Below, piece by piece: positions 1 to 6,503 of a stretch of 7,669 nucleotides of DNA. The DNA comes from an uncultured Prevotella sp. (GTDB lineage: Bacteria; Bacteroidota; Bacteroidia; Bacteroidales; Bacteroidaceae), in the NCBI GenBank assembly GCA_900314365.1, contig OMVH01000175.1, positions 1 through 7,669 on the forward strand. Direction: 5' to 3'. Under the pieces are notes generated by a model. That model worked only from the letters and a program-made list of their open reading frames with translations, searched no databases and was not told the origin of the DNA. How positions within the stretch are numbered: position 1 is the stretch's first letter; each line of letters opens with the position of its first letter. The position numbers were made by a program, and so were the translations under genes.

Positions 1-1386
1 AGTATTCTGCCTTTTAAACTTTCAGCTGGCAACATTATTACTGTAAACGTTTCGGGTCTCAATGTTGCAAGCAACGGGGAAAGAAACTTTCTCTATCTGC
101 AATCTCTATATCAAAAGGCAAACAAGACTAACAGTCAAGTAAAGTATCCCGCAAACACAACTATTTATCTTACGATTCCACAGAATGCTACTTCTATCCA
201 ACTATCAGGTAAGAATGACTTCAACGGTGCAACTTTTATCATCACCAATACTAACCATGACCTATTTCTCTTTACTTTTCAACCAACATCGCCTCCCCTC
301 ACAGTCAACGTTACAAAGAAACAGATAGATTCCGGTGATTTCGCATCTATACCTGCCTTGGCTAAGGGCGATATCATGCTATTTATAAAAGATACAACGC
401 CATGGACAGAACGCTACGGATATAACTATAAACAATACCGTGAGGACCTACTCTTACTGAAAAACGGGAAGGCAACCAACAGTACCATCTTCGCCTACAA
501 CACAAGTTCCAGCCAACCTGTCTGCTCTTATTTGAATTGCACTACGACCCCTGGAACAATGGAGAATATCTCCTTCGTAAGGAATGCTAACAGTACGAAG
601 CAGACCTATCTTCTCAAGGCCAGCTACCAAAACAATCTCACGCTCGAGAACATCAATATCAGCACACCTAAGCAGGATAAGATCGTTTACGGCGACAATG
701 CCATCTATCTGGAACACTGCGCTTTCACTACGATAAACCATCTCAACGTTGACGGAACCTATTCTACCTACAACCAATTCGGTTACGCCATTTATATGAA
801 CAACGTCTACCAGACCCATATCAGCAACATGACTGCCAAAGCCCAATGGGGCGTGTTCGGAACCACCAACGTGAACACCCTGATACTGAGCAACAGCGAC
901 ATCAACCGGTTCGACATCCACTGTCTGGGCAAGGACATCCTTATGAAGAATAGCACTTTCCACAATGAGCTCAACACGCAGAACACCTACAATCAGTTCT
1001 CTTCCATGCAGGGTTACGTGCGCTTTGACTCATGTTCCTTCATCCAGTTCCGCCCCGTGCTGATAGAGACGTCGTACAACATCTATACGAAGTTCGACCT
1101 CACTCTGAACGACTGCTACTGGGACTTGCCCACAGACCACAACTGTCTCGTCGAGGTGTACGAAGTGGGCGACGTGAAGAAGAACCGCAAGGAACTGCGC
1201 TCGGTGGAGTATCCTAACATCACTATCAACAACTTGAGGATACAGAACCGCTGGCAGTCGAAACTATATTATATAGGTGTACAACATCAGGACGGATGGA
1301 AACGTCCTCGCACTTACCCCTCCACGCTGAAGGTGAACAACGTCGTTGCAGGAAGCTCCCTGCAACTCATTCCCTTCGGCTATTGA
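1..1386 (+). CDS. Right-handed beta-helix (pectate-lyase-like fold) protein, 5'-truncated
   Basis: The frame is open from the first base of the window to a TGA at 1384-1386, giving 461 visible residues; the true start and any signal peptide lie upstream. A TTG at 358 could be read as a start, but coding clearly continues above it, so it is not the real start. From about residue 190 the protein repeats short rungs such as LTLENINIST, LILSNSDINRF, ILMKNSTFHN, VRFDSCSF and LTLNDCYWDL. Alternating hydrophobic residues with recurring Asn and Ser at turns are typical of a parallel beta-helix. Before it, FNGATFIITN resembles the entry strand of tailspike and GH28-like proteins. Such proteins bind, cleave or epimerise polysaccharides outside the cytoplasm. 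I see no residues that fix a catalytic family, so the activity is unknown. The exopolysaccharide operon downstream suggests a role in processing or holding that polymer (inference). GC rises sharply along the gene. Confidence 0.75.
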   Translation, partial: SILPFKLSAGNIITVNVSGLNVASNGERNFLYLQSLYQKANKTNSQVKYPANTTIYLTIPQNATSIQLSGKNDFNGATFIITNTNHDLFLFTFQPTSPPLTVNVTKKQIDSGDFASIPALAKGDIMLFIKDTTPWTERYGYNYKQYREDLLLLKNGKATNSTIFAYNTSSSQPVCSYLNCTTTPGTMENISFVRNANSTKQTYLLKASYQNNLTLENINISTPKQDKIVYGDNAIYLEHCAFTTINHLNVDGTYSTYNQFGYAIYMNNVYQTHISNMTAKAQWGVFGTTNVNTLILSNSDINRFDIHCLGKDILMKNSTFHNELNTQNTYNQFSSMQGYVRFDSCSFIQFRPVLIETSYNIYTKFDLTLNDCYWDLPTDHNCLVEVYEVGDVKKNRKELRSVEYPNITINNLRIQNRWQSKLYYIGVQHQDGWKRPRTYPSTLKVNNVVAGSSLQLIPFGY

Positions 1387-1741
1387 TAGTCTTTAGGCAC
1401 TAACGATGTGAAGAAATTAAGACAATTATTACAGCGTAATATAATATCATCCCCAAAACTTCGTTAATATATAAAAACATTGATTGACGAACTATGAGCT
1501 ATCTACGCACTACCATAAGCGTTGCTGTCAAGGGATTCATGCCGCATGCCAACACTCTGACGACCGCGAAGAGCTTCATCCACTCACGAGTTGGGGACAA
1601 TGGGCCGTCGGCAGTGGTAAATGCCAGCTGACTGGAATCCCCTGGGAGAAGCAGTTTAGCTGGCTCCAAAGACCAATGCGCAGAACAAGAATAATCAAAA
1701 AAAAATATCAGACGAGGCAACAACTTTAGCCGGATTTACTA
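1387..1741. other. Intergenic region with a GC-rich structured island
   Basis: No convincing gene is seen in these 355 bases. The first part (about 1387-1490) is AT-rich, near 30% GC in 1381-1440, and contains a weak AT-rich hairpin (TATTAC 1427-1432 with GTAATA 1436-1441) that lacks a T-tract. The middle (about 1500-1690) is much richer in GC, about 60% in 1561-1620 by hand count, and holds several possible hairpins. A run of nine A (1697-1705) and an AT-rich leader precede the next gene. No Bacteroidetes-type promoter (TTTG with TAnnTTTG) can be seen; the tetramer TTTG does not occur on the plus strand here. The promoter of the downstream operon presumably lies in this gap but cannot be placed. 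The island may be a 5' leader RNA, a small RNA, an interspersed repeat or a decayed gene piece. Confidence 0.6.
1623..1664 (+). other. Nested imperfect hairpin upstream of the glycan operon
   Basis: The outer stem pairs GCCAGCT (1623-1629) with AGCTGGC (1658-1664), seven perfect base pairs. Inside it ACTG (1631-1634) pairs with CAGT (1652-1655), and TCC (1638-1640) pairs with GGA (1645-1647) around a CCTG loop. Small internal loops separate the three helices, as in a structured RNA element. It has no T-tract, so it is not an intrinsic terminator on the plus strand; on the minus strand the A9 run would be on the wrong side. A competing pairing GGCA (1610-1613) with TGCC (1622-1625) could form instead. 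It does not match any riboswitch consensus I can recall. Its location 78 bases before the operon start fits a leader element, but the direction of transcription is not known. Confidence 0.35.
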
Positions 1742-2764
1742 ATGCAAGACAAGACCGTTTCAATCATCTGCCCCATTTACAACGAAGAGAAGTATATCGG
1801 CAGATTCGTTCAATCCGTCATCGACCAAGACTACGATCAGAGTCTCATGGAGGTGCTTTTGATTGACGGCCGCAGCACTGACAATACCCGACAACTCATT
1901 CACGACATCATTGGGAAACATCCATTCATCAAGCTCATAGACAACCCCCGGCAGACAGTTCCCTTCGCTCTCAATGCGGGCATCCGCGAATCTCAAGGCG
2001 AGATTATCGTGCGTCTCGATGCCCACTGCCGATATCCGCGAAACTATATATCCCGTCTTGTAAGTGCGCTCGACGAGCTGCACGCTGACAATGTGGGAGG
2101 AGCCTTCCACACGGTTCCGGCTCACGACAACAACATCTGCACGGCCATAGCCCTCGCCTCTAGCAACCGTTTCGGTGTGGGCAACTCCGAACATAAGGTG
2201 GGAAGCCGAATGGTGAAGGAAGTAGACACCGTTCCCTTCGGCTGTTACCACAGGAGCATCTTCGACAAAGTCGGGCTCTTCGACGAGGAACTCATCCGCA
2301 ATCAGGACGACGAGTTCAATGCCCGTGTCATCAATCACGGCGGGAAAATCTATCTCCTTCCCGACGTCGTCATCGACTATACAGCCCGCGACAGCATCCA
2401 GAAAATGTGCCGCATGTACTATCAGTATGGGCTCTTCAAGCCACTGGTCAACAAGAAGCTCGGCAAGCCAGCCACCCTGCGGCAGTTCGTCCCGGCACTG
2501 TTTTTGCTTGGGCTTCTGATAGGACTATTCATCTCGCTGCTGTGGCATCCCTTTCTGTGGGTCTACCTCAGTGTGCTGGCAGCCTACTTGTGTATCGGAC
2601 TTGGCATAGGCATCTCATCCGCCATCAAATGTCATAAGCCTGCGCTAGTCCTCCTCATGCCCTTGACCTTCTTCTGCATCCACTGCAGCTACGGATGGGG
2701 CTATCTGAGAGGCATCTATAAAGTGATATTCAACAAGCCTTTTACGGCTAAAGTGAACCGATAA
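1742..2764 (+). CDS. Family 2 glycosyltransferase, succinoglycan ExoA-like, membrane-anchored
   Basis: This 340-residue GT2 enzyme should transfer a sugar from a nucleotide donor to a lipid-linked glycan at the inner face of the cytoplasmic membrane. The GT-A domain covers about residues 5-240: VSIICPIYNEE at the first strand, the nucleotide-binding region near IDGRSTDNT (41-49), a metal-binding DAH at 93-95 in RLDAHCRYP, and NQDDEF (187-192) supplying the likely catalytic base. The RLDAHCRYP stretch is characteristic of the ExoA-type subgroup. Three hydrophobic segments at about 249-268, 271-292 and 300-317 anchor the C-terminus, as expected for ExoA relatives. An in-frame TAG at 1727 and the absence of another nearby Met fix the ATG start; it has an AT-rich leader with no clear Shine-Dalgarno sequence. 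It opens the operon. Donor and acceptor sugars cannot be read from sequence. Confidence 0.9.
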   Translation: MQDKTVSIICPIYNEEKYIGRFVQSVIDQDYDQSLMEVLLIDGRSTDNTRQLIHDIIGKHPFIKLIDNPRQTVPFALNAGIRESQGEIIVRLDAHCRYPRNYISRLVSALDELHADNVGGAFHTVPAHDNNICTAIALASSNRFGVGNSEHKVGSRMVKEVDTVPFGCYHRSIFDKVGLFDEELIRNQDDEFNARVINHGGKIYLLPDVVIDYTARDSIQKMCRMYYQYGLFKPLVNKKLGKPATLRQFVPALFLLGLLIGLFISLLWHPFLWVYLSVLAAYLCIGLGIGISSAIKCHKPALVLLMPLTFFCIHCSYGWGYLRGIYKVIFNKPFTAKVNR

Positions 2765-2779
2765 ACGTTAAATATAACA

Positions 2780-3994
2780 ATGAAAATACCCTTTTCACCG
2801 CCATATATTGACGATAACGTAATCAACGAAGTGGTAGGCTCTCTACGTTCAGGGTGGATTACCACAGGTCCCAAGGTAAAAGCACTGGAGAGTGAAGTCG
2901 AGAAGATCACGGGAGCTCGCCGCGCGCTTTGCGTGAACTCTTGGACTTCAGGAGCCACACTGGTGCTCCGCTGGCTGGGTTTGCAACCCGGTGACGAGGT
3001 CATCATGCCTGCTTACACCTATTGCGCCACGGCCTTTGCCACGATATGGGCTGGCGGGAAACCCGTGATGGTGGACTCAAGTCTCGACTTTGACATCTCG
3101 GTAGATGCGATACGCAAGGCCATCACGCCCCGCACCAAAGCAATCATTCCTGTCGATATAGCCGGCTTCCCCTGCGACTATGAGGCCATCATGAGCCTCG
3201 TCAATGAGCCTGAGATAAAGGCCATGTTCCAGCCCACATCCGACGTTCAGCGGAAGCTGGGCCGCATCCTGGTGCTCTCCGACTCAGCCCACTCCATCGG
3301 TGCCCACTATGGCAACCGCCGTTCTGGCTGCGAGACCGACATTGCCGTGTTCTCGTTCCATGCCGTCAAGAATGTCACCACAGCCGAGGGCGGAGCCATC
3401 TGCTTCAACATGCCCGAGCCCTTCGATAACGACGAACTCTACAAAGACGCCCGCCTCCGCACACTCAACTGCCAGACTAAAGACGCCTTCTCGAAGTCGC
3501 AGGCCGGCGGCTGGCGCTACGACATCGTGGGCAAAGGCATGAAAATCAATATGGCAGACATCAATGCCGCCATCGGACTGGCCCAAATCCGAGAGTACTC
3601 AAAGCTGCTGGGAGAGCGCAAGCGGGTGTTCAACACCTACACCGAAGCCTTCTCCCACTACGACTGGGCGCTGCTTCCGCCACAGCATGAGCATGGCCGC
3701 GAGACGTCTTATCACGTCTACGCCCTGCGCATCAAAGGAATCAGCGAGGCACAGCGCGACGCCATCATCAAGGAGATATCCAAGTCGGACGTTGCTGTCA
3801 ACGTCCACTTCATCCCGATGCCCATGCTGACCTACTTCAAGCAACTGGGCTATAAGATAGAGGACTATCCGCAGGCTTATGAGAACTACGCTCACGAAAT
3901 CTCTCTGCCCATCTATCCCCAGCTTGACGATGAGAAGGTGCAGTTCGTCATCAAGACTGTGGTGGAAGCCTACAACACCGTAATCAAACAATGA
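2780..3994 (+). CDS. DegT/DnrJ/EryC1/StrS-family PLP-dependent sugar aminotransferase
   Basis: This 404-residue cytoplasmic enzyme should aminate a 4-keto (less likely 3-keto) nucleotide sugar with glutamate as amino donor and PLP as cofactor. Family marks are NSWTSGATLVL (53-63) for phosphate binding, GDEVIMPAYTYCAT (71-84), DSAH at 168-171 with Asp168 facing the PLP ring nitrogen, and SFHAVKNVTTAEGG (192-205) with Lys197 as the Schiff-base lysine. The stretch YDIVGKGMKINMADINAAIG (247-266) is the usual substrate-pocket region of PglE, PseC and ArnB relatives. About 20 extra residues at 141-162 separate the sixth strand from DSAH. WcfR of the Bacteroides fragilis polysaccharide A locus is a functional parallel. 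The partner 4,6-dehydratase lies two genes downstream. The gap to the GT2 is 15 bases, and the stop overlaps the next start as ATGA. Confidence 0.92.
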   Translation: MKIPFSPPYIDDNVINEVVGSLRSGWITTGPKVKALESEVEKITGARRALCVNSWTSGATLVLRWLGLQPGDEVIMPAYTYCATAFATIWAGGKPVMVDSSLDFDISVDAIRKAITPRTKAIIPVDIAGFPCDYEAIMSLVNEPEIKAMFQPTSDVQRKLGRILVLSDSAHSIGAHYGNRRSGCETDIAVFSFHAVKNVTTAEGGAICFNMPEPFDNDELYKDARLRTLNCQTKDAFSKSQAGGWRYDIVGKGMKINMADINAAIGLAQIREYSKLLGERKRVFNTYTEAFSHYDWALLPPQHEHGRETSYHVYALRIKGISEAQRDAIIKEISKSDVAVNVHFIPMPMLTYFKQLGYKIEDYPQAYENYAHEISLPIYPQLDDEKVQFVIKTVVEAYNTVIKQ

Positions 3995-4575
3995 CAAGAG
4001 CCTTCGACATCGTTCTCTCAGCCTTGGGACTGACTGTCCTCTCGCCGCTGTTTCTGCTCGTCTATCTGGCCATCAGACTGGAGAGCAAAGGGGGCGGTTT
4101 CTATGCCCAAGAGCGCATAGGGAAGGATGGGAAGCCCTTCAAGCTCTATAAGTTCCGGTCGATGCGCACGGTTTCTGACAGGGGCGGTCTGCTCACTGTA
4201 GGGCAGAAAGACCCCAGGGTCACCCGTATGGGATACTACCTGCGTAAGTCAAAGATCGACGAGTTGCCACAGCTGTGGAATGTGCTCAAGGGCGACATGA
4301 GCCTTGTGGGGCCGCGCCCCGAAGTGAGGAAATACGTGGCACTCTACACCCCAAGCCAGCGCAAGGTGCTCTCCGTGAGACCTGGCATCACCGACTGGGC
4401 CTCTATAGAATACGCCGATGAGGATACGATCCTCGGGCAGTCCAAGGACGTCGACAAGACCTACGTCGAGGAGATTATGCCGCGCAAGATACAGCTGAAC
4501 ATGAGATACATCGACCACCACACGGTGGGCGAGTACCTCAGGATTATCGCCAAGACTATACAGAAAATCTTTTAA
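3991..4575 (+). CDS. Small (PglC-type) polyprenyl-phosphate phosphoglycosyl transferase, copy 1
   Basis: This 194-residue protein belongs to the bacterial sugar transferase family (monotopic phosphoglycosyl transferases). Such enzymes move a sugar-1-phosphate from a UDP-sugar to undecaprenyl phosphate and so start glycan assembly at the cytoplasmic membrane face. The N-terminal hydrophobic segment (about 5-29) carries Ser18-Pro19, the break that makes the re-entrant helix. Then come YAQERIGKDGKPFKLYKFRS (38-57), the catalytic Asp90-Glu91 dyad in KIDELPQLWN, and LVGPRPE (105-111). The short length and lack of extra N-terminal helices make it PglC-like, not WcaJ/WbaP-like. The start overlaps the aminotransferase stop (ATGA), so the two are probably made together. 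Acting on the amino sugar made by its neighbours, as WcfS does in Bacteroides fragilis, is an inference. A second paralogue is encoded at 6500. Confidence 0.93.
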   Translation: MTRAFDIVLSALGLTVLSPLFLLVYLAIRLESKGGGFYAQERIGKDGKPFKLYKFRSMRTVSDRGGLLTVGQKDPRVTRMGYYLRKSKIDELPQLWNVLKGDMSLVGPRPEVRKYVALYTPSQRKVLSVRPGITDWASIEYADEDTILGQSKDVDKTYVEEIMPRKIQLNMRYIDHHTVGEYLRIIAKTIQKIF

Positions 4576-4583
4576 GAGTCTGA

Positions 4584-6503
4584 ATGTTGTCAGCATTTTT
4601 ACAAAAACTCATCAACTGGTACTTCAACAAGAAGTCACTGCCCTTCTGGTGCATTCTGCTAGTTGACTGTCTGCTAGTGTTCTTGTCCTACATGATCGTG
4701 ATATGGAGGATGAGAAGCGGCGTAGAGCTTTTGTCGATTTTCTATCCTGTTGTCTTCACCCTGCTGTTCTATCTCCTCTTCTATGCCATCGGCTTCAAGC
4801 TCTTCCACACCTACTCCGGCATACTTCGCTACTCCTCGTTCGTCGACTTGCAGAAGATAGGCCTCGCCATGCTCTTCGGCGGCGTCTGCGCCTTTCTGCT
4901 TCATTATATCATCCCCGGCCACTGGTTTTTCGTCGACATCAACGGCAATGAGATTATCTTTGCCACCCTTCTGGCCTCACTTCTGCTATGGGGAGAACGC
5001 ATCTTTGTAAAGATTCTCTACGACGTCTCCCTAACGAGTATAAACTCTAAATATGCCCTCATCTACGGCAACGGCGACTCTGTTGCACTGGCAAAACAGA
5101 TAAGAAACGAAAAGCCCACGAAGTTTATCGTGAAGGGCTTTCTGAGCGAAAACAAGAACGACACCAGCCGTCTGCTGATGGGTGAGAAGGTTTATCCCCT
5201 CGACGACCAGCTGCCTGAACTGATTGAGGAGAAGGGTATTGAAGCTGTGCTGATAGCTCCTTCGAAAGAGGACAGCTTCCGCAACAACGCCGCCCTGCAG
5301 AACACGCTTATCAATGCCGGCATCCATATTTACATCTCCGAGCACGCCAAGGAATGGGAAAGCACAGAGGACGAACGGCAGAAGCCACTCAAGGAAATCA
5401 GTATCGAGGACCTGCTACCGCGCGCCCCCATCAACATCGATCTGGCCAATGTCAAGAAGCAACTCCGCGGCAAGAACATCCTCATCACCGGCGCTGCCGG
5501 CAGTATTGGTAGCGAGATTGTGAAGCAGGTGGCCCAGTTCCGCCCCAAGATGCTCATTCTCATCGACCAGGCCGAGACGCCTCTCCATGACATGCGGCTG
5601 ATGATGCGCGACCAGTTTCCCAACATCGTGGCTAAGACCATCCTCGTGAGCATCTGTCAGAAACACCGTATGGATCACATCTTCAAGACCTATCGTCCCG
5701 AATATGTCTTCCATGCAGGAGCCTACAAGCACGTGCCCATGCTGGAGGACAACCCCAGCGAGAGTATCTACAACAATGTCATCGGCACCAAGATTATCGC
5801 TGACCTGGCTCTGAAATACGGCAGCCGTAAGTTCGTCATGATTTCCACCGACAAGGCTGTCAATCCCACCAATGTGATGGGTTGCTCCAAGCGCATCTGC
5901 GAGATTTACGTGCAAAGCCTTGACAATGCCATCAAAAATGGGCAAATGGAGGGTGTCACCAAGTTCATTACGACACGGTTCGGCAATGTGCTCAACTCCA
6001 ATGGCTCCGTCATTCCCCTCTTCGAGAAGCAGATTCGCCTTGGAGGCCCTGTCACGGTGACCCATCCCGACATCGTACGCTATTTCATGCTCATTCCCGA
6101 GGCCTGCAAGCTTGTTCTTGAGGCTGGCACCAAGGGTGAGGGCGGCGAGATTTTCGTCTTCAATATGGGAAGTCCAGTGAAGATTGCCGACTTGGCCAAG
6201 AAGATGATTCGACTGAGCGGCGCTAGAGATGTCGAAATCAAATACACCGGACTCAGGGCCGGCGAGAAACTCTACGAGGAGGTCCTGAGCAACAAGGAGA
6301 CTACCCTGCCCTCCTTCAACGACAAAATAAGAATTGCCAAGGTCAAGAACTACGAATACGCTTCCGTCAACCGTGAAGTGATGAGGCTCTATAAGCTCAG
6401 TCTCGGCTTCGACGACATGGCTACCGTAGGGGAAATGAAGAAGATGGTGCCCGAATTTGTGAGCAACAACTCTGTTTACCAAAAACTCGATGTCTCACAA
6501 TGA
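4584..6503 (+). CDS. Membrane-anchored nucleotide-sugar 4,6-dehydratase, PglF/CapD/WbpM type
   Basis: This 639-residue protein has the full architecture of the large 4,6-dehydratases. Four hydrophobic helices (about 21-41, 49-70, 92-111 and 122-138) anchor it. A Rossmann-like middle domain (about 155-255) follows, and then the extended SDR catalytic domain from about 295, with GAAGSIG (303-309) binding NAD. The active site shows STDKAVNPTNVMGCSK (421-436): Asp423 and Lys424, then Met432 where classical SDRs have Tyr, and Lys436. The Met form is typical of PglF and WbpM. GLRAGEKLYEEVL (556-568) is the conserved C-terminal substrate motif. The expected reaction is UDP-GlcNAc to UDP-2-acetamido-2,6-dideoxy-4-keto-glucose, the substrate for the aminotransferase encoded at 2780. 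It starts 8 bases after the first transferase gene and ends in an ATGA overlap with the second. Confidence 0.95.
   Translation: MLSAFLQKLINWYFNKKSLPFWCILLVDCLLVFLSYMIVIWRMRSGVELLSIFYPVVFTLLFYLLFYAIGFKLFHTYSGILRYSSFVDLQKIGLAMLFGGVCAFLLHYIIPGHWFFVDINGNEIIFATLLASLLLWGERIFVKILYDVSLTSINSKYALIYGNGDSVALAKQIRNEKPTKFIVKGFLSENKNDTSRLLMGEKVYPLDDQLPELIEEKGIEAVLIAPSKEDSFRNNAALQNTLINAGIHIYISEHAKEWESTEDERQKPLKEISIEDLLPRAPINIDLANVKKQLRGKNILITGAAGSIGSEIVKQVAQFRPKMLILIDQAETPLHDMRLMMRDQFPNIVAKTILVSICQKHRMDHIFKTYRPEYVFHAGAYKHVPMLEDNPSESIYNNVIGTKIIADLALKYGSRKFVMISTDKAVNPTNVMGCSKRICEIYVQSLDNAIKNGQMEGVTKFITTRFGNVLNSNGSVIPLFEKQIRLGGPVTVTHPDIVRYFMLIPEACKLVLEAGTKGEGGEIFVFNMGSPVKIADLAKKMIRLSGARDVEIKYTGLRAGEKLYEEVLSNKETTLPSFNDKIRIAKVKNYEYASVNREVMRLYKLSLGFDDMATVGEMKKMVPEFVSNNSVYQKLDVSQ

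Noticed and set aside
358..1386. TTG at 358 as the start of the beta-helix gene
   Set aside because: The same frame is open and protein-like from base 1 (for example FNGATFIITN), so the gene starts before the window.
1427..1441. AT-rich hairpin after the beta-helix gene as an intrinsic terminator
   Set aside because: Only six weak base pairs and no following T-tract.
1401..1466. TAACGA (1401-1406) and TCGTTA (1461-1466) as an invertible promoter repeat
   Set aside because: Six bases is far too short compared with the known Bacteroides invertible capsule promoters, and no promoter lies between them.
1494..1631. Possible 45-residue plus-strand gene (MSYLRTTISVAVKGF...)
   Set aside because: It has an ATG but no ribosome-binding context, no recognisable family and an abrupt stop within the hairpin region. 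It could be a decayed gene piece, but nothing supports expression.
1652..1664. tRNA-like stretch (CAGTTTAGCTGG)
   Set aside because: It recalls a D-arm only; no acceptor stem, anticodon arm or T-arm sequence follows.
1484..1729. 81-residue TTG-start frame, and a 74-residue frame on the opposite strand, in the gap
   Set aside because: Low-complexity tail, Cys- and His-rich non-globular composition, no motif; the two frames overlap each other over the structured island.
1387..1741. CRISPR array or insertion-sequence ends
   Set aside because: No spaced direct repeats beyond a short CATGCC pair near 1539-1550, and no transposase or terminal inverted repeats anywhere in the window.
5415..6482. 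355-residue minus-strand open frame inside the dehydratase gene
   Set aside because: The plus strand carries a textbook dehydratase in this region; the antisense frame has no family motifs and arises from its codon bias. The same holds for the other antisense frames in the operon.
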